This document shows positions 1 through 7,104 of a DNA stretch of 9,651 nucleotides, piece after piece (position 1 is the stretch's first letter; each line of letters opens with the position of its first letter). The DNA is from Gammaproteobacteria bacterium (GTDB lineage: Bacteria; Pseudomonadota; Gammaproteobacteria; SG8-11): NCBI GenBank assembly GCA_016200445.1, contig JACQEQ010000330.1, positions 1 through 9,651 of the forward strand, read 5' to 3'. A model generated the notes under the pieces. The model was not told the DNA's origin and made no database searches. It saw only the letters and a program-made list of their open reading frames with translations. A program made the translations under genes and the position numbers.

Positions 1-795
1 ATGTTCGGTTATGCCAGCAACGAAACCGATGTGTTGATGCCTGCCCCCATCTGCTACGCGCATCGCTTGGTGAAGCGTCAGGCCGAAGTGCGCAAGAGTG
101 GTGTGCTGCCCTGGTTGCGTCCGGATGCGAAGAGCCAAGTCACGTTCCGTTATCAAGGCAACAAGCCGGTGGGTATCGATGCAGTGGTGCTGTCCACCCA
201 GCATTCGCCGGACATCGCCCATAACATGCTCAAAGAAGCGGTGATGGAAGAAATCATTCTGCACGTGTTGCCGAAGGAATGGATCAGCAAGGAGACACGT
301 TTTTACATTAACCCGACCGGCCGGTTCGTGATCGGCGGTCCGGTGGGCGACTGCGGTTTGACCGGGCGCAAAATCATTGTCGATTCGTACGGCGGTATGG
401 CGCGTCACGGTGGTGGTGCGTTCTCCGGTAAAGATCCTTCCAAAGTGGATCGTTCGGCGGCCTATGCCGGTCGCTACGTCGCGAAGAACATCGTCGCCGC
501 CGGTTTGGCGGATCGCTGCGAAATCCAAATTTCCTACGCCATCGGCGTGGCGGAACCGACCTCGATCACCATTGAAACCTTCGGCACTGAAAAGATTCCC
601 CATGACCGTATCGTCGCATTAGTGCGCAAGCACTTTGACCTGCGTCCACGCGGCATCGTCAAGATGCTGGATTTGCTGAGACCGATCTATAAAGCCACGG
701 CAGCGTATGGCCATTTTGGCCGTGAAGAACCGTCCTTCACGTGGGAGCGCACCGATAAAGCCAAGTTGTTGCGCGACGAAGCCGGCCTTAAGTAA
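1..795 (+). CDS. metK: S-adenosylmethionine synthetase, 5'-truncated by the window edge
   Basis: MetK joins ATP and L-methionine into S-adenosylmethionine, the cell's main methyl donor, in the cytoplasm. The reading frame is open from the first base. The ATG at position 1 is an internal Met of the conserved stretch LMFGYAxNETDVLMPAP, so about 120 N-terminal residues of a protein of roughly 385 lie outside the window. Visible hallmarks are YAHRLVKRQAEVR, RPDAKSQVT, STQHSPDIAH, the INPTGRFVIGGPVGD nucleotide-binding segment, GLTGRKIIVDSYGG, and the family signature HGGGAFSGKDPSKVDRSAAY near residues 132-151 of the fragment. The C-terminal part (FDLRPRGI, TAAYGHFGRE, FTWERTDK) is complete and ends at a TAA. 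Only 21 bases separate it from ahcY, which supports one transcript. The visible part carries no lesion. Confidence 0.97.
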   Translation: MFGYASNETDVLMPAPICYAHRLVKRQAEVRKSGVLPWLRPDAKSQVTFRYQGNKPVGIDAVVLSTQHSPDIAHNMLKEAVMEEIILHVLPKEWISKETRFYINPTGRFVIGGPVGDCGLTGRKIIVDSYGGMARHGGGAFSGKDPSKVDRSAAYAGRYVAKNIVAAGLADRCEIQISYAIGVAEPTSITIETFGTEKIPHDRIVALVRKHFDLRPRGIVKMLDLLRPIYKATAAYGHFGREEPSFTWERTDKAKLLRDEAGLK

Positions 796-802
796 ATTCA
801 AC

Positions 803-808
803 GAGGAA
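803..808 (+). promoter_or_regulatory. Shine-Dalgarno site of ahcY
   Basis: GAGGAA lies 8 bases before the ATG at 817, a good match to the 16S rRNA tail at normal spacing. It fixes the start of ahcY, whose first residues (MATQAAKNLAPDFKVADM) are typical for the family. The whole metK-ahcY gap is only 21 bases, so no separate promoter or riboswitch fits here. Confidence 0.8.
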
Positions 809-816
809 TACCGAAC

Positions 817-2241
817 ATGGCAACACAAGCAGCAAAGAATCTCGCGCCCGACTTTAAAGTGGCGGATATGAAATTAGCCGATTGGGGCCGCAAGGAAATC
901 CAGATCGCCGAGCACGAAATGCCAGGATTAATGGCCTTGCGCGAAGAATACAAAGGCAAGCAACCGCTGAAGGGCGCACGCATCACCGGCTCGTTGCATA
1001 TGACGATTCAAACTGCCGTGTTGATCGAGACGCTGGCTGATTTGGGCGCGCAAGTGCGCTGGGCATCGTGCAATATTTATTCGACCCAAGACCACGCCGC
1101 CGCCGCGATAGCTGCTGCCGGAATCCCCGTGTTCGCCTGGAAGGGTGAGACGCTCGAAGAATACTGGTGGTGTACCGAGCAGGCATTGGCCTGGGCAGAC
1201 GGCAAAGGCCCGAACATGATTCTGGACGATGGCGGCGATGCCACCATGTTGGTGCACAAAGGCGCGGAATACGAAGCCAAAGGCGTCGTGCCTGATGCGG
1301 ATGCTAATGCCAACGAAGAATGGAAAGTGTTCCTCGGTCTGTGCAAGCGCAGTCTCGCGGCGAACCCGAAGAAATGGACCACGGTTGCCGCAGGCATTCA
1401 TGGCGTCACCGAAGAAACCACCACCGGTGTGCATCGCTTGTATCAGATGCAGGAACGTGGCGAGTTGCGTTTCCCGGCGATGAACGTCAACGATTCCGTC
1501 ACCAAATCCAAATTCGACAACCTGTACGGTTGCCGTGAATCGTTGCTCGACGGCATCAAGCGCGCGACCGACGTGATGATCGCCGGTAAGATCTGCGTGG
1601 TGCTGGGCTACGGTGACGTAGGCAAAGGCTGCGCACAAGCGTTTCGCGGGATGGGTGCCACCGTCGGGGTCACCGAGATCGATCCGATCTGAGCGCTGCA
1701 AGCTGCGATGGAAGGGTACCGGGTCGTGACTATGGACGACGCTGCTAGCCAGGGCAATATTTTTGTCACCGCCACCGGCAACGTGCACGTGATCAATCAC
1801 GCGCACATGAAGGCGATGAAGAACGAAGCCATCGTGTGCAACATCGGGCACTTCGATTCAGAAATCGACATTGCGTCGCTGGAAAAATACGAATGGGATG
1901 AGATCAAACCGCAGGTGGATCACGTCACGTTCCCGGACGGCAAGAAGATTACCATTCTCGCCAAGGGCCGCTTGGTCAATCTGGGTTGCGCGACCGGCCA
2001 TCCGAGCTTTGTCATGTCGGCGTCGTTCACCAACCAGACCATGGCGCAGATCGAGCTGTTCAACAATTACAAGAAATACGAAAACAAGGTGTACATCCTG
2101 CCCAAAACGCTCGATGAAAAAGTTGCACGTTTGCATCTGGCGAAAATCGGCGTGAATCTCACGCGCTTGAGCACAGAGCAGGCCGAGTATATCGGCGTTC
2201 CGGCGGACGGTCCGTACAAGCCGAATCACTACCGGTATTAA
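817..2241 (+). CDS. ahcY: Adenosylhomocysteinase, interrupted by an in-frame TGA at 1690-1692
   Basis: AhcY reversibly splits S-adenosylhomocysteine into adenosine and homocysteine with tightly bound NAD, relieving product inhibition of methyltransferases. The frame spans 475 codons including the terminal TAA, the usual size for the long bacterial form. Substrate-domain residues are present: H61 in GSLHMT, the DDGGD at 137-141, E200 in TEETTTG, K230 and D234 in SVTKSKFDN, and C239 in YGCRES. The Rossmann motif GYGDVG is at 264-269. Codon 292 is TGA; relatives usually read EIDPICALQAAMEGY here, so a Cys codon (TGC or TGT) has become TGA. The frame then continues without any indel through CNIGHFDSEID, GHPSFVMSASF and the terminal KPNHYRY, which helps bind NAD of the neighbouring subunit. 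If translation stops at 291 the enzyme should be dead. Options are a sequence error, a real nonsense mutation, or recoding. Confidence 0.93.
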
Positions 2242-2250
2242 TGGCTCACG

Positions 2251-2307
2251 CAACGCAGAGGTGCAGGGAGAATAATCGATATCTCTCTGCCTCTCTACGC
2301 TGCGTTG
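2251..2307. repeat. Long imperfect hairpin between ahcY and metF
   Basis: Outer arms CAACGCAG (2251-2258) and CTGCGTTG (2300-2307) are perfect 8-bp inverted repeats. Inner arms GCAGGGAGA (2263-2271) and TCTCTCTGC (2282-2290) add nine pairs, one of them G-U, around a 10-base AT-rich loop. The internal loop between the two stems is asymmetric (4 against 9 bases). The structure fills most of the 90-base gap, starting 9 bases after the ahcY stop and ending 24 bases before the metF ATG. No T-run follows it, so it is a poor intrinsic terminator. It could protect the ahcY mRNA 3' end, tune metF expression, or be a dispersed palindromic repeat. It matches no riboswitch that I recognise. Confidence 0.75.
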
Positions 2308-2331
2308 AATCTTGTTTGAGCTGAGAATGAA

Positions 2332-3174
2332 ATGAATACACAAAAAAAATTCCCACGCCAATTCAGTTTCGAATTCTTTCCGCCCAAAACCGAGGAAGGC
2401 AAAGTCAAATTGCGTGCGACATGCGATGCATTGGCCAAGCTCAAACCAAAATATTTTTCCGTAACCTTTGGTGCCGGCGGTAGTACCCAGCAAGGGACCT
2501 ACGACACGGTAGTCGAGATCCAACGCGACACCGGTATCGACGCTGCACCGCATTTGTCATGCATTGGTTCTACGCACGAAAATGTGCGCGCCATCCTCAA
2601 GAGTTATCAATCCCAAGGAATCCGCCGTATTGTCGCGCTGCGTGGCGACATGCCATCGGGCATGGTCGAGGCAGGGCAGTTCCGGCATGCCAACGAATTG
2701 GTCGCATTCATCCGTGCGGAAACCGGCACCCACTTTCATATCGAAGTGGCGGCTTATCCGGAATTTCATCCGCAAGCTGGACGTGCTTCGACGGATATCG
2801 AGCATTTCGTGAGAAAGGTGCGCGCGGGTGCCGACAGTGCCATCACGCAGTATTTCTACAATGCCGATGCGTACTACCGTTTTGTCGACAGTTGCGAGCA
2901 ACACAACGTCGCCGTCGCCATCGTGCCCGGCATTATGCCGATTACGAACTACAAGCAACTCGCACGTTTTTCGGATGCCTGTGGTGCGGAAATTCCGCGT
3001 TGGTTGCGTAGACGGCTGGAAGAATTCGGCGACGATCTAGAATCGCTACGTGTGTTCGGTTTGGATTACACCGCAGATTTATGCCGCCGTTTGCTCGAGC
3101 AAGGTGCCCCAGGGTTGCATTTTTATACCATGAATCAAGCTGGCCCGACGACTCTGATCTATAACAACCTGTAA
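2332..3174 (+). CDS. metF: Methylenetetrahydrofolate reductase
   Basis: MetF is a cytoplasmic FAD enzyme that reduces 5,10-methylene-THF to 5-methyl-THF, the methyl source for remaking methionine from homocysteine. The 280-residue protein is full length for the bacterial TIM-barrel family. It shows FSFEFFPPK with E14 (equivalent to the catalytic Glu28 of E. coli), FGAGGS at 46-51, LRGDMP with D106 (equivalent to E. coli Asp120, near the flavin), VAAYPEFHP, the QYFYNADAYYRF segment, and the betaproteobacterial-type ending HFYTMNQAG. The ATG start is preceded by a weak GAG 6 bases upstream and gives the expected N-terminus. It follows metK and ahcY in the same direction, so the three genes form an activated-methyl-cycle cluster. 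The gene is intact, unlike ahcY. Confidence 0.97.
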   Translation: MNTQKKFPRQFSFEFFPPKTEEGKVKLRATCDALAKLKPKYFSVTFGAGGSTQQGTYDTVVEIQRDTGIDAAPHLSCIGSTHENVRAILKSYQSQGIRRIVALRGDMPSGMVEAGQFRHANELVAFIRAETGTHFHIEVAAYPEFHPQAGRASTDIEHFVRKVRAGADSAITQYFYNADAYYRFVDSCEQHNVAVAIVPGIMPITNYKQLARFSDACGAEIPRWLRRRLEEFGDDLESLRVFGLDYTADLCRRLLEQGAPGLHFYTMNQAGPTTLIYNNL

Positions 3175-3191
3175 GTCACATTGCGGTCGTT

Positions 3192-3602
3192 ATGTCCTAC
3201 ATCAATGAATCACTCTCCAGCGGCGAAAAAGTAGAGGCTTTGTTTAAGCTGCATTGGTTCGCACGCGTGCCCATGGCGTGCTGGATTATTCTCGGCATCC
3301 CTACACTGGGTCTTACGCTGTTTGTCGCGCTGTATGAATTTCTTAAGCTGAAATATACCGAACAGGGTGTGACTAACAAGCGTGTAATTTTCAAGACCGG
3401 CATCATCAGCCGTAAAACTGAAGAGATGACGCTCAAGTCAATTGAAACGGTAGAAATCGAGCAGGGAATCATCGGCCGGGTGTTTGGTTTCGGAAATCTC
3501 AAAGTCACCGGCCGAGGCATCAGCGATGTCATATTCAAAGGCTTAGCGGATCCTATGTCGGCCAAGCGACATATTGAAAGCGTCAGCAACCCTGTGGCGT
3601 AA
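3192..3602 (+). CDS. Small membrane protein with bacterial PH (DUF304, bPH2) domain
   Basis: This is a 136-residue protein of the YdbS/YdbT-like bacterial pleckstrin-homology class, whose role in cells is mostly unknown. Residues 1-25 are polar. Residues 26-50 form a hydrophobic stretch (start VPMACWIILG) long enough for one membrane segment, or a tight pair. Residues 55-128 match the family pattern: YTEQGVTNKRVIFKTGII, then SRKTEEMTLKSIETVEIEQG, then GRVFGFGNLKVTGRG. It starts 17 bases after the metF stop, so it is probably cotranscribed with metF, but the Shine-Dalgarno is weak and nothing links it chemically to the methyl cycle. The PH domain probably faces the cytoplasm; that topology is inferred. 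The family assignment is fairly sure and the function is unassigned. Confidence 0.85.
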   Translation: MSYINESLSSGEKVEALFKLHWFARVPMACWIILGIPTLGLTLFVALYEFLKLKYTEQGVTNKRVIFKTGIISRKTEEMTLKSIETVEIEQGIIGRVFGFGNLKVTGRGISDVIFKGLADPMSAKRHIESVSNPVA

Positions 3603-3613
3603 GGCTTCTGTTC

Positions 3614-3643
3614 TTGGTAAACCCGGCGCTAAGAAATTATTAT
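3614..3643 (+). promoter_or_regulatory. Candidate sigma-70 promoter upstream of the porin-like gene
   Basis: TTGGTA (3614-3619, 4 of 6 to the -35 consensus) and TATTAT (3638-3643, 5 of 6 to the -10 consensus) are separated by 18 bases. It sits just after the PH-domain gene, at the upstream end of the AT-rich spacer 3603-3834. If used, it gives a 5' UTR of about 225 bases ahead of the ATG at 3877. AT-rich DNA produces such matches by chance, so this is tentative. Confidence 0.35.
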
Positions 3644-3792
3644 CTATCTATAAATATTGGCATCAGGTCACGAGAGATAAATATGGTAACCTTCCGCCGA
3701 TTTTTAGGCATGTAACCTAATTTTAATACTGTGCTACGGTTAACAAATTGCAGTACTCTGTGCATCGATTTTGAACATAAGACGCTCGGTTG

Positions 3793-3825
3793 TTGCACGC
3801 TCTTCATGAGTCAGGGAGCGTGCGG
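3793..3825 (+). promoter_or_regulatory. Hairpin in the leader of the porin-like gene
   Basis: GCACGCTC (3795-3802) and GAGCGTGC (3816-3823) are perfect 8-bp inverted repeats around a 13-base loop, and two flanking T-G wobbles could extend the stem to 10 pairs. It ends 51 bases before the ATG at 3877 and has no T-run after it, so it does not look like a terminator. Outer-membrane protein mRNAs often carry stabilising or sRNA-regulated leaders, so a leader structure is a reasonable inference. The rest of 3603-3834 holds no gene that I can see. Confidence 0.6.
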
Positions 3826-3876
3826 ATGTGACGCTTGATGGCCACATCAAAACACGGACGTTGTAACGAGGCGAGC

Positions 3877-5025
3877 ATGAAAATAATTAGCATTATCGGG
3901 GCTGTTTTTTTGTCTGCTGTTTATTCCAATACCGTTTTAGCGCTGGGCAATATCAAAATCGACGGGTTTCTATCGTACGTCGCAACGCGTGGCTACAACG
4001 ATGCGAACGCGTCTTACGATAACGGCGTTGCGACGAAAGACCTGGGTGTCGACACCCTCGGCAATCGTTTGGGTTTGCAGTTTTCCGCACAAATTGATCC
4101 AAACACCGATGTCACCGCACAATTCGTCGCGCGTGGCGGTCAACCCAATTACAACGTGGTAACCGATTTCGCTTACATTAATTACAAGCCCGACTCCAAT
4201 TGGAAAATTTACTTGGGCAAGTACAAGATTTCGCAGTTCCTAGTTTCGGATTACTCCAATGTCGGATACGCCTATCCCTGGGTACGTCCACCGCGGGATG
4301 TTTACAGTACCAATCCGCTCGTGTCCTTGTCGGGCATCGACGTGTTCTACAAAAAGCCGTTAGGCAATACCAACTTCGTCGCGCAAGCGTTTTATGGCAG
4401 CGGTACCCATCAAACGTTTGTGCCGGCGCCGGTTCTTGACGCTATGGGTCCGGTTGGTCAGTCGTGGAAAGGTGTCTTGGTGCCCTTTAAAACGAATAGC
4501 ACGCAAGGCTTCAATGTTGGACTAGCATCGGATGTCTACACCTTGCGCATAGGGTATTTTTCGACGCGTGTTGACGTTAACGTTGACTTGAATCGGCTTG
4601 GCCCAACCTATAACCCAAAGTTAAAAATGAGCATGCACGACGTTTGGGGTAGTTTTGGGGGACTAGGCTTTACCATGGACCTGAACAATTTTGTCACCTA
4701 TTTCGAGTTCATCTCGCGTGATACTGCGCCAGAAATGAGATTTGCATTTCCTGATCAATTCGCCGGCTACCTGACGTTCGGCTACCGTACCGGAAAGTTT
4801 TTACCCTACGTGACATATTCGCAGCTCGATACCGGTGTAGATAAATCTGAGCTGGCTTTAAAAGAGCAATCCATAGCGCTGGGTTTGCGCTATGAAGTTT
4901 CTAATGCATCGGCGATCAAGTTTGAAGTCATGCAAGTGGTGCCGGAGAAAGGAAATCACGGATTGTTTTCCGATCCAGTTCAAGACGGAGTCGTCGCTAC
5001 TGCAACGTACGACGTAATTTTTTAG
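3877..5025 (+). CDS. Predicted outer-membrane beta-barrel (porin-like) protein
   Basis: This is a 382-residue precursor. The chosen ATG follows GAGG (3868-3871) by 5 bases and gives a clean signal peptide (MKIISIIGAVFLSAVYSNTVLA, hydrophobic core and V-L-A before the cut after residue 22). A TTG or ATG start about 40 bases upstream would place charged residues in front and has no good Shine-Dalgarno. The mature part alternates polar and hydrophobic residues as in beta strands, with patterns such as LGLQFSAQIDPNTDVTAQFV, DFAYINYKPDSNWKIYLGKY and GYAYPWVRPP. It ends in TATYDVIF, the aromatic C-terminal residue expected of BAM-assembled barrels. It resembles the general porin-like proteins of proteobacteria in which a strand reading YxxYKP is followed by a GRL or GKY strand. 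The substrate is unknown, and no ligand or plug domain is visible. Confidence 0.8.
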   Translation: MKIISIIGAVFLSAVYSNTVLALGNIKIDGFLSYVATRGYNDANASYDNGVATKDLGVDTLGNRLGLQFSAQIDPNTDVTAQFVARGGQPNYNVVTDFAYINYKPDSNWKIYLGKYKISQFLVSDYSNVGYAYPWVRPPRDVYSTNPLVSLSGIDVFYKKPLGNTNFVAQAFYGSGTHQTFVPAPVLDAMGPVGQSWKGVLVPFKTNSTQGFNVGLASDVYTLRIGYFSTRVDVNVDLNRLGPTYNPKLKMSMHDVWGSFGGLGFTMDLNNFVTYFEFISRDTAPEMRFAFPDQFAGYLTFGYRTGKFLPYVTYSQLDTGVDKSELALKEQSIALGLRYEVSNASAIKFEVMQVVPEKGNHGLFSDPVQDGVVATATYDVIF

Positions 5026-5076
5026 TTCAAAAACAAGCTGGGAAAGATTTTGCTGATGATGTAAATGTGCGTTGAG

Positions 5077-5099
5077 TACTATGGGCACGGCCCGTAGTA
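5077..5099 (+). promoter_or_regulatory. Hairpin abutting the ribosome-binding site of the Sel1 gene
   Basis: TACTATGGGC (5077-5086) and GCCCGTAGTA (5090-5099) form a 10-bp stem with one T-G wobble and a 3-base loop. The stem ends one base before the purine-rich Shine-Dalgarno GGGGAGGGG (5101-5109), which lies 4 bases ahead of the ATG at 5114. There is no T-run for termination. Its position suggests an effect on ribosome loading, or protection of the upstream porin mRNA 3' end. Function is inferred from position only. Confidence 0.65.
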
Positions 5100-5113
5100 A
5101 GGGGAGGGGTGAC

Positions 5114-5899
5114 ATGTCGGCACTGAGCGCATTCGGCCTTCGGTTATTGATACTTTTCGTCATGTCGTATGACGTGTTAGCTGACGACATCTTATCGCAG
5201 TTATTTAAAACCGAATCCGAGCTCGCTGAACAGGGCAACGCAGCAGCCATGTATATTGTCGGCACGATGTACGAAGAAGGTACCGGTGTTGACCAAAACG
5301 AAGAGCTTGCTGTTTCGTGGTTTCGAAAAGCTGCAGCACTGGGTAACCGGGAAGCGGAAGCAAAACTACTAAGTGTAAGCATGAAACGGGGCGCGCCGCC
5401 TTCGAAGGCTGATATCAACAATAAAGCCACGATGTATGAACGCGCCCGAGCCAACGAGTTAGAGTTAAAACTTGCGCGTGAGCGGCAGGCAGCTGAAAAG
5501 GCTCGACAAGAAGCCGAACAACTTAAAGCCGAGACCACGCGGGCCCGGTTACTTGAAGAGCAGCACGCGCGTGAGCGTGTGGAAGCTGAACGAGCCAAGG
5601 AAGCCAGCGAGAAGGCGCGCCGCTTGATGGATAAGTCGACCCTGCTTGAAGAGCAACAAAAGCGTGAAAAGGCTGAAGCAGACAAGGCGCACGCCGAAGC
5701 TGAAAAAGCACGGTTAGAATCAGAAAACGCACGTTTGCTCGGTGAGCGGCTCATACAAGAACGGGGGGTTCCTGCACCGTTTCCTTTGAGTCCGAATGAA
5801 CCTGCCGATCCGCCGGCGGACACCACGGCGAACTCAACTGAATTTAAGGCCAATCCCTGCGACACTCCGTCGGCTCGCTTCATGTCGACCTGCCGGTAG
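5114..5899 (+). CDS. Exported Sel1-repeat and coiled-coil protein, function unknown
   Basis: The protein is 261 residues. The ATG at 5114 is chosen over an upstream TTG (5072) because GGGGAGGGG lies just before it and it starts a good signal peptide (hydrophobic residues 7-18, V-L-A then a likely cut after residue 23). Residues about 42-79 form one Sel1-like repeat (AAAMYIVGTMYEEGTGV then AVSWFRKAAALGN), a helical pair used for protein contacts. Residues about 104-217 are a highly charged Glu/Lys/Arg/Ala helix that should form a coiled coil and contain a 31-residue repeat. The tail (218-261) is Pro-rich and disordered, then ends in NPCDTPSARFMSTCR with two Cys that could pair in the periplasm. 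It follows the porin-like gene by 88 bases in the same direction, so the two may be cotranscribed. No enzyme motif is visible; a periplasmic scaffold role is only a guess. Confidence 0.8.
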   Translation: MSALSAFGLRLLILFVMSYDVLADDILSQLFKTESELAEQGNAAAMYIVGTMYEEGTGVDQNEELAVSWFRKAAALGNREAEAKLLSVSMKRGAPPSKADINNKATMYERARANELELKLARERQAAEKARQEAEQLKAETTRARLLEEQHARERVEAERAKEASEKARRLMDKSTLLEEQQKREKAEADKAHAEAEKARLESENARLLGERLIQERGVPAPFPLSPNEPADPPADTTANSTEFKANPCDTPSARFMSTCR

Positions 5900-5916
5900 A
5901 AAACCAAGCAGAGTAT

Positions 5917-7104
5917 TTATTTCTTAGTCACGCGCTGAATCCGTTCCATCGCTTTTTCCAGATTCTGCATGCTGGTTGCGTACGAGATACGCACGTAACC
6001 CGGTGCGCCGAACGCCGAGCCCGGCACCAGCGCGACCCCGGCATTTTCTATCAAGTACTCGCCCAGCTGCAGGTCGTTGTGGATCCCTTCCAGACGGGTA
6101 ATGAGTTTCCCTACATGCGGAAACGCGTAAAACGTGCCGTGCGATGCAATGCAGTGCACGCCGTCGATTTTGTTAAGCTCGCGTACCACGAAGTCATGGC
6201 GTTCCTTGAACACTTTGCACATTTTGCGAATGAAGGCTTGGTCGCCATCGAGCGCGACTTGGGCTGCGATTTGCGAAATCGAGGTTGGATTCGAGGTGCT
6301 CTGCGATTGCACGTTTTTCATCGCGTTGATGAGTTTCGCCGGGCCTGCCGCATAGCCGATACGCCAACCCGTCATCGAATACGCTTTCGACACGCCGTTC
6401 AGCACGATGGTCTGCTCGTAGAGATCGGGGCAGGTGTTGAGAATATTGGCGAACGGTTCGGGAGTCCACAGAATGTGTTCGTACATGTCGTCGGTCGCAA
6501 CCAGCACCTGCGGATGTTTGCGCAGTACGTCGCCGAGTTGCAGCAGTTCCGCGCGCGTGTACGCCGCCCCAGTGGGATTGGACGGGCTGTTAAGCACAAA
6601 TAAGCGCGTTTTTTTGGTGATGGCGTGCTCTAGTTGTTCCGGCGTGATCTTGAAACCCTGCTCGACACCCGCAGCAATAATCACCGGCACGCCGTCGGCC
6701 AGCAATACCATGTCGGGGTACGACACCCAATACGGCGCCGGGATGATGACCTCATCGCCTGGATTCAATAGCGCCTGCGCCAGATTAAAAAAGCTCTGCT
6801 TGCCGCCGCATGACACCAGCACCTGGTTGAGCTTGTACTCCAGCTTATTTTCGCGCGCGAACTTGTTGACGATCGCAGTTTTCAATTCCACCGTGCCGTC
6901 CACTGCGGTGTATTTGGTGAAGCCGTCGCGAATCGCTTTAATGGCCGCGTCTTTGATATGGTCCGGCGTGTCGAAATCCGGTTCGCCCGCACCCAGGCCA
7001 ATGATGTCCTTGCCCTGTTTTTGCAGTTCTTGCGCACGCGCCGTGACCGCCAAGGTGGGCGATGGCTTGATGCGCTGCACGCGTTGTGAAAGCTGTATGT
7101 CCAA
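5917..7104 (-). CDS. aspB: Class I PLP-dependent aminotransferase (aspartate aminotransferase, subgroup Ib type)
   Basis: This cytoplasmic enzyme moves the amino group between aspartate and 2-oxoglutarate, and members of this subgroup can also accept related acids. The start is TTG at 7104: GAGGAA lies 7 bases ahead of it and the product begins MDIQLSQRVQRIKPSPT, as in homologues. An open frame runs 56 codons further upstream to 7272, but those residues do not look like the family. The protein is 395 residues, the normal length. Visible motifs are GLGAGEPDFDTP (36-47), W126 in IPAPYWVSYP stacking on PLP, N176 in NSPSNPTG, D205 and Y208 in the DDMYE segment, the Schiff-base lysine K240 in NGVSKAYSMTGWRIGY, and R372 in GYVRISYA, which binds the substrate carboxylate. 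It ends 17 bases from the convergent Sel1 gene with no clear terminator between them. Confidence 0.95.
   Translation of the reverse strand: MDIQLSQRVQRIKPSPTLAVTARAQELQKQGKDIIGLGAGEPDFDTPDHIKDAAIKAIRDGFTKYTAVDGTVELKTAIVNKFARENKLEYKLNQVLVSCGGKQSFFNLAQALLNPGDEVIIPAPYWVSYPDMVLLADGVPVIIAAGVEQGFKITPEQLEHAITKKTRLFVLNSPSNPTGAAYTRAELLQLGDVLRKHPQVLVATDDMYEHILWTPEPFANILNTCPDLYEQTIVLNGVSKAYSMTGWRIGYAAGPAKLINAMKNVQSQSTSNPTSISQIAAQVALDGDQAFIRKMCKVFKERHDFVVRELNKIDGVHCIASHGTFYAFPHVGKLITRLEGIHNDLQLGEYLIENAGVALVPGSAFGAPGYVRISYATSMQNLEKAMERIQRVTKK

Noticed and set aside
796..816. An S-adenosylhomocysteine riboswitch ahead of ahcY
   Set aside because: The gap to metK is only 21 bases, holding just a ribosome-binding site. 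Any such riboswitch would have to lie upstream of metK, outside the window.
1693..1740. A SECIS element for selenocysteine after the ahcY TGA
   Set aside because: The only stem seen is 5 bp (1723-1727 with 1736-1740), about 30 bases after the TGA, which is too far and too weak for a bacterial SECIS, and those bases encode conserved residues.
928..1851. Long minus-strand open frame across ahcY
   Set aside because: It lies fully opposite a well-conserved gene, its product is Arg/His-rich without any family motif, and codon structure follows the plus strand.
1708..2241. A separate gene starting at the ATG after the ahcY stop
   Set aside because: This ATG is the internal Met of the conserved QAAMEGY stretch, has no Shine-Dalgarno, and the product is only the C-terminal part of AhcY.
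3835..3876. Upstream start for the porin-like protein
   Set aside because: It would bury the signal peptide behind polar residues; the ATG at 3877 has its own Shine-Dalgarno.
5900..5916. A bidirectional terminator between the convergent genes
   Set aside because: The 17-base gap contains no inverted repeat.
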